Source: Bacteroides sp. CAG:443 (lineage in GTDB: Bacteria; Bacteroidota; Bacteroidia; Bacteroidales; Bacteroidaceae). From it: a stretch of 20,752 bases of DNA. Every line of letters begins with the position of its first letter. Position 1 is the first letter of the stretch. Where the stretch lies: contig FR887774.1 of assembly GCA_000432735.1 (NCBI GenBank), forward strand, positions 1-20,752. Reading direction: 5' to 3'. Under the pieces are notes generated by a model, which made no database searches, was not told where the DNA came from, and was given only the letters and a program-made list of their open reading frames with translations. The position numbers and the translations under genes are program-made. Below are positions 13,828 to 20,752 of this stretch, piece by piece.

Positions 13828-14430
13828 TTACAAGGCATTTGCTGCCCGAAGTGCAGCATCGTAGTCGGGTTCGTTCGAAATGTTGCTTACCAGTTGCGTA
13901 TAACACACCTTGCCGGTTTCGTCTATCACGACGACTGCCCGAGCCATCAGTCCCTTTAACGGACCATCGGCAAGCTGAAGACCATACTCTTTCAGGAAAT
14001 CGTGGCTGCGGAAAACAGACAGTGGAACAACATTGTTCAGCCCTTCGGTGCTGCAAAAACGCGACTGCGCAAAAGGCAAGTCCATCGACAGACACAGCAC
14101 AACCGTGTTCTCCAGTTCCGAAGCGCGGGCATTAAACTGCCGGACAGACAGGGCACACGTAGGCGTATCGAGACTGGGGAAGATATTCAGGATGATCCGT
14201 TTCCCCTTGAAAGACGACAGACTGACATCTTGCAGATCTGCGTTCGTAGCCCGAAAGTCGGGCGCTTGTTGACCCACCTTCACCATCGGACCGGAAGTAT
14301 GCACTTCCTGACCACGGCAGATTACCGTTTCTTCTTTTCCGGCATTGTCGTTTACTGTCGTAACGCACATGGTTACCAAGCTCAGCGTCAGTATGGCTCC
14401 CATGTAAAGGAATAATTTCTTTATATTCAT
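13828..14430 (-). CDS. tpx: thiol peroxidase (Tpx) with N-terminal membrane/export segment
   Basis: The product has 200 residues. The C-terminal approximately 165 residues are a clear atypical 2-Cys Tpx peroxiredoxin: VGQQAPDFRATN, then FPSLDTPTCALSVRQFN with peroxidatic Cys92 and Thr89, a resolving Cys126 in SRFCSTEG, and Arg164 in LKGLMARAVVVID. It reduces hydrogen peroxide and lipid hydroperoxides using thioredoxin-type donors. Usual Tpx proteins are about 165 residues and cytoplasmic. Here a hydrophobic segment (residues about 5-23) and a Cys at 22 suggest membrane anchoring or export, though VTMC is a poor lipobox. The short linker contains another Cys (38). No convincing TAnnTTTG promoter was found. 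It is on the same strand as the YiiX-like gene but 95 bp away, with a promoter between. Confidence 0.9.
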   Translation of the reverse strand: MNIKKLFLYMGAILTLSLVTMCVTTVNDNAGKEETVICRGQEVHTSGPMVKVGQQAPDFRATNADLQDVSLSSFKGKRIILNIFPSLDTPTCALSVRQFNARASELENTVVLCLSMDLPFAQSRFCSTEGLNNVVPLSVFRSHDFLKEYGLQLADGPLKGLMARAVVVIDETGKVCYTQLVSNISNEPDYDAALRAANAL

Positions 14431-14463
14431 AACAAGTGCTTTTTTAATTATAAAAAATGAACG

Positions 14464-14715
14464 ATGAAGAATGTTCTGGGTTTGTTCGGTTTTTTTGTTT
14501 TTTTAGGGTTTGGAAGGCTTTTGGAGCTTATAAAAGAAAATATTCTATCCGGTTTTGCAAGTAGGATGGATAGGCTCTTTATAAAAGGTACAGATCTAAG
14601 AAGAGATTCAACAAAGAATCTGTATTTTTGTCAGACAAAGGCCGATTATGTAGTCAGAAACACTTTGGTCATAAGTAAAAAAGGTACGAAAGACACAGAT
14701 AGTGAGAATATTTAG
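14464..14715 (+). CDS. doubtful small ORF upstream of the PLD-helicase
   Basis: An open frame of 83 codons with a very hydrophobic N-terminus (NVLGLFGFFVFLGFGRLL) and an unremarkable basic remainder. I recognise no family. A candidate -7 box for the next gene lies inside it at 14623-14630, and the T-rich stretch may by chance encode Phe-rich residues. It may be noncoding upstream sequence between the divergent tpx and helicase genes. Kept only as a possibility. Confidence 0.2.
   Translation: MKNVLGLFGFFVFLGFGRLLELIKENILSGFASRMDRLFIKGTDLRRDSTKNLYFCQTKADYVVRNTLVISKKGTKDTDSENI
14623..14630 (+). promoter_or_regulatory. candidate -7 box for the PLD-helicase gene
   Basis: TATTTTTG matches TAnnTTTG. 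No good -33 triplet lies at the right distance. It predicts a leader of about 95 nt before ATG 14730. Confidence 0.4.
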
Positions 14716-14729
14716 AAAATCAAATATCC

Positions 14730-17700
14730 ATGTTAAAGAAGGGCATTTACGAAAATATCATCAGTCAAGAAGTAGAGCGTGATATACATATAGCAGAATC
14801 ACAACAGATGGTTTGTATACGTGAGCAGATAGATAATGCAGAATCACCTAAGATTTTGGCTGATTATTTGTCAAAGGCGATTCGGCAGAAATTGGAAGAG
14901 ACGGAAAATCTGCACGACAGAATGACCATGGTCAATAAAATATTGTCTGAGTATGGATTGATGGATGATATACAGATATCCGATACTTCCAATCTGCTGA
15001 TGGAAGTAATGACTCAACAGAAAAACCTTTTGCAGAAAAGCAGTCATTCGGAAACCCTTCGTCCGCAGTCAGGTTTTCGGGTAAGCAATTTATTTACAGG
15101 TGGAAGCAGTGTATTGTCTTTGGGTGAAGAAATCAGACGAGAGATCGCAAGTGCAGACGAAATTTATTTCATTGTTTCTTTTTTGAGACTCTCCGGAGTA
15201 CGTTTGTTGCTCGACGATTTAAGAAAGTTTTGTGAGCGGGAAGATACCCGTTTACGTATCATTACAACTACTTATTGTGGAGCTACCGAAGCAAAAGCCG
15301 TACAAAAGCTTGCTGAACTACCTCATACGGAAATACATATTTCTTATCATACCGAAATCGAACGACTTCATGCCAAAGCTTATATTTTTGTTCGTAATTC
15401 GGGGATGCATACAGCCTATATTGGTTCTTCCAATCTATCGAAATCGGCCCAGACTGATGGGCTGGAATGGAATATGCGTGTGACAAGTGTAGAAAATCCG
15501 CATATCATTAAAACAGCTTTAGCTACCTTTGAGATGTATTGGAATAGTCCAAACTTTGAGGACTTCCAACTGGGTGGAATCGAAAAACTTCAAAAAGAAC
15601 TACATCGCAATACGTTGAAAGAGAAAAGCGATTTTACGTATCAACGCTATTCTCTGCTTCCCCATCAGAAACAGATTTTGGATAAATTGAAAGTAGAACG
15701 TGAAGAATGTGGCAATTTCCGTAATCTGATTGTAGCTGCTACCGGAACCGGAAAAACCGTGATTTCCGCTTTCGACTATCAAGCATTTTGCCAGCATCAG
15801 ATAAAAACTAAACATTCAAGTCGTATCCTTTTTACAGCCCATCGGGAAGAAATTCTTCGTCAGTCGCTGCGTACCTATCGTAGTGTATTGCAAGAGCCCA
15901 ATTGGGGAACCTTATGGGTAGGCAGTTATGCTCCTGAAGAAGAAACCGATTACGAACATTTGTTTGTTTCTATTTCCATGTTCAATTCACGTTTTGAAAG
16001 CCTGTTTTCAAAACTTCCGGCCGATTATTACGATTATATAGTCATCGACGAGGCTCACCATAGTCAGGCTGATAGCTATCGGAAACTCTTTTCACATTTT
16101 CATCCCCAATTGCTTATCGGATTAACAGCAACTCCAGAACGTATGGATGGTAAAGACCTTCGTCCGGATTTCGGAGGACGTATCAGTGCCGAAATACGAT
16201 TACCGCAAGCTCTTCAGGCAGGATTGCTGACCCCGTTCCAATACTTGTGCATTACCGACGATACAGATTTGAGAGATGATGCTCTTTGGAACGGACAACG
16301 ATACATTATCGACCGTTTGGCAGATAAACTTTGTGTACCCGAACGCGCACAATATATAGTAGATGCTTTACACCGTTACTTGGCCGATGAATACACTTGT
16401 CGGGCTTTATGTTTCTGCGTAAATAAGAAGCATGCCGATTTTATGGCAGAGCAACTTCAAAAATATGGCTTCAATGCACAAAGTCTGACTTCGGATACCC
16501 CACAGTCTCAGCGTGAACAATTGGCAAAAGATTTGCGTAATGGATTGATACACTACTTATGTGTAGTCGATATCTTCAATGAAGGAGTCGATATCCCTGA
16601 AGTAGATACCGTATTGTTCCTTCGTCCTACAGACAGTTTAACAATCTTCTTGCAACAGTTGGGACGTGGACTCCGACTTTCACCCGGAAAAACAGAATTG
16701 ACAGTGCTCGATTTTGTGGCGCAAGTCAATAAAAAATATGACTTTGCCGGTAAGTTTCGGGCTTTGACGTTGCGTCCGGAAAAAAATATTGTTCAGCAAA
16801 TAGAAAATGGTTTTACACTTCTTCCTACCGGATGTAGTATCATTATGGAGAAAAAAGCTCGGCAATATATTCTTGAAAATATCCAGCAAGCTATCTATAA
16901 CAAGAATCGTTTAGTGAAAGAAATCAATACTTATACCATATTGCCTACCATTTCTCAATTCTTGGAAAACAACGGGCAAGATATTCGTATTCTGTATGCC
17001 GGTAATTTTTGCTGGACTTCTCTCAAACGATCTGCTGGACGTATTTCCTATACCGACGATGAGATTACCCGACGTTTGGAAAAAGGCATGGGTAACTTGG
17101 TACATCATAACACGGTTTCGTTCCTTCGTTTCGTGAATGATTTTATTGCAGGAAGTAAACAATATTTGGATGAAAACAATCTGCCGTATACTACTATGCT
17201 GTATTACATTTTGTATCAGGAACGTATTGATAAGACAGAGTTTAAAGACATGGGAATGTACCAAGCTTTGGCTCTATTGCATAACGAGCGTTATCGGTAT
17301 TTTAAACAAGAAGTTGCTGAAATAGTGTCTTATTTGTTGGCACATTTGGAGATAACTACAACCCCTTTGGGCGCGGATGTATTGCCTTGTATTGAACTTT
17401 ATGGCTGTTATACTCGAGAAGAGATATTTACTTTGGTCGGACGGCAGACCGAAGAGAAAAGAATGTCTGGTTCTGTGTCCGGTGTGTTTAACTTGCCGGA
17501 ATACGATGCCACGTTGCTCTTTGTTACATTAAATAAATCAGATAAGGACTTTTCTCCTTCTACACAATACGACGATTACGTTATCAACAAAGATTATTTC
17601 CATTGGCAGTCTAAGAATACTGATGCTCATTACAATAAAGGAGGACGTATTTATATCGACCAGCCTATAAAGCATAACAAGATTATCCTCTTTGTTCGTG

Positions 17701-17846
17701 AAGAGAAAAGAGATGGTTTTGGAAATACCTGTCCTTTCCATTGTTTTGGATTGGTAGACTATGTTTCTTCTCATGGCGATTGTCCCATGAATATCACTTG
17801 GAAATTGGAAGAACCTGTGATGCCACAATACTTGAAAGTGGTATAA
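14730..17846 (+). CDS. PLD nuclease-SF2 helicase-DUF3427 protein
   Basis: The product has 1038 residues, which fits the family. After a helical N-terminus comes a phospholipase-D-type nuclease domain (about 125-255) with a single H-x-K motif: His214-Ala-Lys216, then GSSNLS with Asn235. A superfamily II helicase core follows: LLPHQKQILDKL, Walker A AATGTGKT (336-343), DEAH (440-443) in VIDEAHHSQADSYR, TATPERMDG (466-474), NEGVDIPEVDTVLFLRPT and QQLGRGLRLSPGK (642-653). The C-terminal third fits DUF3427 (PF11907), ending in an IDQPI...FVREE...FHCFGL block. It should be an ATP-driven DNA translocase with a possible nuclease function. Such proteins are seen with restriction and other defence genes, but a defence role here is inference. 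The composition is more AT-rich than the core genes to the left. Confidence 0.88.
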   Translation: MLKKGIYENIISQEVERDIHIAESQQMVCIREQIDNAESPKILADYLSKAIRQKLEETENLHDRMTMVNKILSEYGLMDDIQISDTSNLLMEVMTQQKNLLQKSSHSETLRPQSGFRVSNLFTGGSSVLSLGEEIRREIASADEIYFIVSFLRLSGVRLLLDDLRKFCEREDTRLRIITTTYCGATEAKAVQKLAELPHTEIHISYHTEIERLHAKAYIFVRNSGMHTAYIGSSNLSKSAQTDGLEWNMRVTSVENPHIIKTALATFEMYWNSPNFEDFQLGGIEKLQKELHRNTLKEKSDFTYQRYSLLPHQKQILDKLKVEREECGNFRNLIVAATGTGKTVISAFDYQAFCQHQIKTKHSSRILFTAHREEILRQSLRTYRSVLQEPNWGTLWVGSYAPEEETDYEHLFVSISMFNSRFESLFSKLPADYYDYIVIDEAHHSQADSYRKLFSHFHPQLLIGLTATPERMDGKDLRPDFGGRISAEIRLPQALQAGLLTPFQYLCITDDTDLRDDALWNGQRYIIDRLADKLCVPERAQYIVDALHRYLADEYTCRALCFCVNKKHADFMAEQLQKYGFNAQSLTSDTPQSQREQLAKDLRNGLIHYLCVVDIFNEGVDIPEVDTVLFLRPTDSLTIFLQQLGRGLRLSPGKTELTVLDFVAQVNKKYDFAGKFRALTLRPEKNIVQQIENGFTLLPTGCSIIMEKKARQYILENIQQAIYNKNRLVKEINTYTILPTISQFLENNGQDIRILYAGNFCWTSLKRSAGRISYTDDEITRRLEKGMGNLVHHNTVSFLRFVNDFIAGSKQYLDENNLPYTTMLYYILYQERIDKTEFKDMGMYQALALLHNERYRYFKQEVAEIVSYLLAHLEITTTPLGADVLPCIELYGCYTREEIFTLVGRQTEEKRMSGSVSGVFNLPEYDATLLFVTLNKSDKDFSPSTQYDDYVINKDYFHWQSKNTDAHYNKGGRIYIDQPIKHNKIILFVREEKRDGFGNTCPFHCFGLVDYVSSHGDCPMNITWKLEEPVMPQYLKVV

Positions 17847-17920
17847 AGGTTATGGAGTAAGTCTTTTATAAAATAGGGGATGAATCCTTGCTCTTTCCTA
17901 AAAATATAGTTAATTTTACC

Positions 17921-17960
17921 TCGACACGAACGTGCTTATATATTGCTACGTTCGTGTCGA
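17921..17960. repeat. 13-bp perfect inverted repeat
   Basis: TCGACACGAACGT (17921-17933) and ACGTTCGTGTCGA (17948-17960) are perfect inverted copies separated by 14 AT-rich bases. No T-run follows, so it does not look like a standard terminator. Each arm contains a CACGNNCGTG-like half-palindrome. It lies between the helicase and HU-like genes. Confidence 0.7.
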
Positions 17961-17966
17961 TAGCTT

Positions 17967-18002
17967 ATCACGTCCGTGCTGAGGGTTAATCAGCTACGTG
18001 AT
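17967..18002. repeat. second inverted repeat with CACGTCCGTG palindrome
   Basis: ATCACGT (17967-17973) and ACGTGAT (17996-18002) form 7-bp arms. The left arm overlaps CACGTCCGTG (17969-17978), related to CACGAACGTG at 17925-17934 and TACGTTCGTG at 17947-17956. It is 55-90 bp upstream of the HU-like gene and could be an operator for it. Confidence 0.5.
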
Positions 18003-18056
18003 GAGACTTTTATGTAAAGACGTTTGATAAAATATTTACTAACCAACTGATACTAT

Positions 18057-18653
18057 ATGGCTGTTAAATTCGATTTGTTTGAGAACCCTGTGAAAGAGGG
18101 TGTGTCCTCTCCAAAACTACATGCGAAAGTAATTACTAAAGATGTCGTTACCACCCACGAAATTCGTGAGTCTATCTCTAAAAAATGTACGGTGGCTCCT
18201 GCCGATGTAGCAGCCGTTATCACGGCCTTGAACGATGAACTTTACGAGAAGCTGAGCGATGGATACGCCGTACACTTGGAAGGCATCGGCTATTTCAGTT
18301 TAAGCCTGAAATGCACGCCCGACATCAATCCGAAATATATAACAGCTTCCGATATTCGTGTACGAAGCATCAAGTTCACTCCCGATAAAGAACTGGCAGA
18401 CCGTTTCAAGGAGGTGAAGTTTGAACGTTCGGCAGATTCTTCCCGACATTCTTCAAAGATGGACGACGAAGAGGTAAAACAGAAGCTCGCGGAATTCTTT
18501 GCAGGACATAGTTTTCTTCAACGCCGTGACTTTGAACAGCTCACGGGGTTCAACCAATCTAAGGCGACAAGGTATATTCGTCGGCTGGTTGAGGAGGGAG
18601 TATTGAAGAATGTTGGGTCGAAGTTTCAGCCGGTGTATATGGTGGGAGATTAA
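18057..18653 (+). CDS. HU-family (HU-HIG) DNA-binding protein with C-terminal winged-helix-like domain
   Basis: The product has 198 residues. Residues about 1-120 resemble the Bacteroidetes HU/IHF-like group (HU-HIG, TIGR01201-type): VKFDLFENPV at the start, TTHEIRESISKKCTVAPADVAAVITALNDEL for the helical dimer part, then HLEGIGYFSLSL and SDIRVRSIKFTPDKEL for the DNA-binding arm region. After a Ser-rich linker (about 125-135), residues 136-198 look like a winged-helix domain: EEVKQKLAEFFAGHSFLQRRDFEQL, TGFNQSKATRYIRRLVEEG and KFQPVYMVGD as the wing. It probably binds and bends DNA and may be site-specific through the second domain. The unusual palindromes just upstream could be autoregulatory sites. 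A weak -7-like GACGTTTG lies at 18019-18026. Confidence 0.82.
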   Translation: MAVKFDLFENPVKEGVSSPKLHAKVITKDVVTTHEIRESISKKCTVAPADVAAVITALNDELYEKLSDGYAVHLEGIGYFSLSLKCTPDINPKYITASDIRVRSIKFTPDKELADRFKEVKFERSADSSRHSSKMDDEEVKQKLAEFFAGHSFLQRRDFEQLTGFNQSKATRYIRRLVEEGVLKNVGSKFQPVYMVGD

Positions 18654-19030
18654 CTTTAAAATAGATTTTAATAAAACAATAAATGACTATGAGTGTAAAC
18701 TATATTCCAAAAACTAGTTTATCTTGCATCTCGTGAGATACGTAAAAAGTGGATCATAACATTGGTTTATTGGAACATTGTTTCATTACAATGAGGGAGT
18801 TGAATATTATTATCCATTTCAAAATATTACTTTGTCCTAAAATATTTAATATTTGTTAGTCTCGTACATTTTATATAATGGATGAATTAGTATTAATGTC
18901 GTTTGTAGTAAGTTATTTGGTGTCGGTCTTTGGGGGATAAAAACTTAATAGGGAATGATTTACATCCTTTAAATTTTTAATATTGAGATGTAATATCGTT
19001 TTTGTTTTAAAAAGATATGCAACAATTATG

Positions 19031-19046
19031 TCGCATATGTATGCGA
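19031..19046. promoter_or_regulatory. inverted repeat upstream of the XRE remnant, candidate operator
   Basis: TCGCATA-TG-TATGCGA has perfect 7-bp arms and a 2-bp centre. It lies 56 bp upstream of the -7 box of the decayed XRE regulator, where an operator for such a regulator might be. Binding is inferred. Confidence 0.4.
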
Positions 19047-19101
19047 TCTTATATGTTGATTACAAAAATAATAAAAGAATCCAAATCATTAGTATAATTG
19101 C

Positions 19102-19109
19102 TATATTTG
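19102..19109 (+). promoter_or_regulatory. -7 box upstream of the XRE remnant and hsdR
   Basis: TATATTTG matches TAnnTTTG; no good -33 match is seen. The start would be near 19114, just before the remnant's ATG 19131. It may still drive the truncated hsdR. Confidence 0.4.
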
Positions 19110-19130
19110 CGTAAATAATTATATCTAAAA

Positions 19131-19336
19131 ATGAAATAAAATAAGATAAAGGCTGTTTTGTCAGAGAAAGGCATTTCACAAACGTGGTTAGCAAAAAACT
19201 GGATAAAAGTTTTAGCATGGTCAATACGTATACTTGTAACAGAATTCAGCTGAACTTGGAGACTTTACAGTAAATCGCTGGAATTCTTCAAGTTGACCTA
19301 AAAGACTTAATAGCAGACAAAGAAGAACGCCAATAG
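19131..19336 (+). pseudogene. decayed XRE/Cro-type HTH regulator
   Basis: Reading with corrections gives a typical short XRE protein of about 68 codons: NKIKAVLSEKGISQTWLAK, then KLDKSFSMVNTYTCNRIQ, LNLETLQ and IAGILQVDLKDLIADKEERQ before TAG at 19334. Three lesions break it: TAA at codon 3 (19137-19139), loss of one A in a poly-A run at 19193-19198 (six A's where seven restore the frame), and TAA at 19271-19273 where a Lys codon is expected. The helix-turn-helix part would be ISQTWLAKKLDKSFSMVN. It lies 70 bp before the hsdR-like gene, where restriction systems often carry a small controller. The frame reading is direct; the controller role is inferred. Confidence 0.85.
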
Positions 19337-19406
19337 TTCTTCGTATTTGTAGATGTTATTATTGTCTTAGTATACAACTTCCGATAATATAAAAATATAG
19401 GAATAT

Positions 19407-20618
19407 ATGACACCAGAAGAAAAAGCAAGGCAAAAAATAGATCAGTGGTTTAGCGATGCTGGTTGGAAAGTGGTTGATAGAGACAACTATGAACCAAACT
19501 GTACTGCAGTTGCTATAAGAGAAGGACTTTTAAAAGGTAATCTTGAGGCTGATTATTTCCTTTTCATTAATGGAAAGGCTGTTGGTGTGCTTGAAGCTAA
19601 AAGAGAAGAGATAGATCCTTTTTCCAATAATGTTTGTGAACAGGCTGTTTTATATGCCCGGAATGTTCCTAATATCTATCAAGTATACCAAAAGCCTTTG
19701 CCTTTCATATTTACTTCAAATGGAAAAGACTTGTACTTCTGTGACTTTCGTAAACAGGATTCTTGTTTCAAGCAAATTATGACGATTCCAACTCCTTATG
19801 AATTGGTTAAACTGTTGGGAATAAATGATTATTTTTCCGGACTCCCAACTTTGCGAAAAAAAGGATTGCGTGATTGTCAGTATGAGGCAGTTACCGAACT
19901 GGAAAAAAGTTTCAGGAGTGGGCAGAATCGTGCTTTGATGGTATTGGCAACAGGTGCAGGTAAGACATATACTGCATGTCTTGCTGCATATCGTCTTCTT
20001 TCATATACTCCAATGAGAAGAGTATTATTTCTTGTGGATAGAAATAACCTCGGAAAACAGGCAGAGGGGGAATTCGGAACTTTTCGGCTGACAGAAAATG
20101 GAGATGCATTCAATACAATATTTACAGTAAATCGCCTTCGTTCCTCTTCTATACCATCTGATAGTAATGTCGTTATTTCAACAATACAGCGTCTTTTTTC
20201 TTTTCTGAAAGGAGATACTATTGAGGATAATGACAATGATGATGATAATGAGCCTACAGAAGAAGTTGTATTGCCTCCTAATCCCAATTTACCACATGAT
20301 TATTTTGATTTGATTATCATAGATGAGTGTCACCGCTCCATTTATGGGAATTGGCGTAAGGTATTGGAATATTTTGATACAGCCAGACTTGTTGGATTGA
20401 CAGCTACACCTATTCCTGAAACAATGGCATTCTTTAACAATAATCGCATAGTCAATTACACATTAGAGAAAAGCATCGTTGATGGTGTAAATGTAGATTG
20501 CCGTGTATATCGAATCAAAACTCAGGTTACAGAAAATGGCGGTGCTATATTAGAAGGAGAAAAAACCAAAGAAGAAACACGTTATACTGGAGTTGTAAAA
20601 ACTATTATCAATAAATAA
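19407..20618 (+). CDS. hsdR: type I restriction endonuclease HsdR subunit, truncated
   Basis: The open frame gives 403 residues, against about 800-1000 expected for HsdR. The N-terminal nuclease domain is present: Asp49 in NLEADYFLF, Glu63-x-Lys65 in VLEAKRE and a QxxxY motif at 79-83 (QAVLY). The first motor lobe has Walker A ATGAGKT (181-187), DECH in IIDECHRSIYG (306-309) and TATPIPE (332-338). An acidic low-complexity insert (NDNDDDNEPTEE) lies near 275-286. The protein stops soon after the DGVNVDCRVYRIKTQVTENGG block, so the second motor lobe and the HsdM-interacting C-terminus are missing. No continuation in another frame is seen after 20618. It should be unable to translocate or restrict. 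Neither hsdM nor hsdS is in the window. Confidence 0.88.
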   Translation: MTPEEKARQKIDQWFSDAGWKVVDRDNYEPNCTAVAIREGLLKGNLEADYFLFINGKAVGVLEAKREEIDPFSNNVCEQAVLYARNVPNIYQVYQKPLPFIFTSNGKDLYFCDFRKQDSCFKQIMTIPTPYELVKLLGINDYFSGLPTLRKKGLRDCQYEAVTELEKSFRSGQNRALMVLATGAGKTYTACLAAYRLLSYTPMRRVLFLVDRNNLGKQAEGEFGTFRLTENGDAFNTIFTVNRLRSSSIPSDSNVVISTIQRLFSFLKGDTIEDNDNDDDNEPTEEVVLPPNPNLPHDYFDLIIIDECHRSIYGNWRKVLEYFDTARLVGLTATPIPETMAFFNNNRIVNYTLEKSIVDGVNVDCRVYRIKTQVTENGGAILEGEKTKEETRYTGVVKTIINK

Positions 20619-20752
20619 ACAGGTATATTAAAGATGAAAAGAAAATCCAAACAAGTATAGATAAATTAGCTTTATATCAGTGTTTTATAAAGACGCTCTT
20701 TCTTTCAGTTGTTTTCATTATTTTCTGTTAATCGGTTCTTTTTGGGTACATT

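Larger units (their letters stand above)
18654..19406 (+). other. intergenic region of about 750 bp with a decayed regulator and candidate control sites
   Basis: There is no intact gene in this AT-rich stretch. It contains ATCTCGTGAGAT (18728-18739; 5-bp arms), a 7-bp-arm inverted repeat at 19031-19046, a -7 box at 19102-19109 and the XRE pseudogene at 19131-19336. From 18684 a short frame reads MSVNYIPKTSLS before a stop; I cannot assign it to a family. The rest shows nothing I recognise. Confidence 0.5.

Noticed and set aside
17921..17960. 13-bp inverted repeat considered as a terminator for the PLD-helicase gene
   Set aside because: No T-run follows on either side and it lies 75 bp past the stop; an operator or other site is more likely.
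14730..20618. complete type I restriction system
   Set aside because: Only a truncated HsdR and a dead XRE gene are visible; no HsdM or HsdS motifs appear in the window.
1..20752. CRISPR array, insertion sequence or integrase
   Set aside because: No regularly spaced repeats, transposase motifs or recombinase motifs were seen on either strand.

Overview
The window looks like chromosomal DNA from a member of the Bacteroidales (Bacteroides/Phocaeicola-like). Three things point there. Most transcription units start at Bacteroidetes-type promoters: a TAnnTTTG -7 box, often with TTG/TTTG 19-20 bp upstream. Many products are lipoproteins with a Cys right after a short signal peptide. The gene content is also typical: a fimbrillin-like lipoprotein, DUF4878, DUF4890-like and DUF1847 proteins, a PF06580/LytTR two-component pair and an HU-HIG-type DNA-binding protein. 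These calls rest on reading the sequence; no database search was run.

Layout. Positions 1-81 hold a possible 3' fragment of a serine-tRNA-like gene and a strong terminator. A fimbrillin-family lipoprotein (224-1096) and a lipocalin lipoprotein (1327-1854) follow, convergent with a CbxX/CfxQ-type AAA+ ATPase (1872-3746, minus) that has a long structured leader. A four-gene plus-strand operon (4286-6687) encodes a DUF1810 protein, a TIGR04076-like small protein, a zinc alcohol dehydrogenase and a flavin-reductase-like FMN protein. It ends at a hairpin shared with a minus-strand DUF1847 gene (6769-7431). A sensor kinase and LytTR regulator (9316-7473, minus; ATGA overlap) are divergent from a Met/Pro/Gly-repeat secreted protein and a coupled lipoprotein (9582-10732). 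Next come a threonine aldolase (minus), a SpoU/TrmH RNA methyltransferase (plus) and three minus-strand envelope genes: DUF4878 lipoprotein, YiiX-like hydrolase lipoprotein and an unusual N-terminally anchored Tpx peroxidase.

From about 14.4 kb the content becomes accessory and more AT-rich. It holds a large PLD-nuclease/SF2-helicase/DUF3427 protein, a cluster of CACGNNCGTG palindromes, an HU-type protein fused to a winged-helix-like C-terminus, a decayed XRE regulator (two nonsense codons and a one-base deletion in a poly-A run) and a type I restriction HsdR that stops after about 400 residues. This tail reads as a defence or DNA-processing island in which the restriction module is broken. 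No hsdM, hsdS, integrase, transposase or CRISPR array is visible.

The most interesting candidates are the decayed XRE/HsdR module, the palindrome cluster beside the HU-winged-helix gene, and the sensor kinase divergent from a Met-rich repeat protein. None can be called a demonstrated new system from sequence alone.
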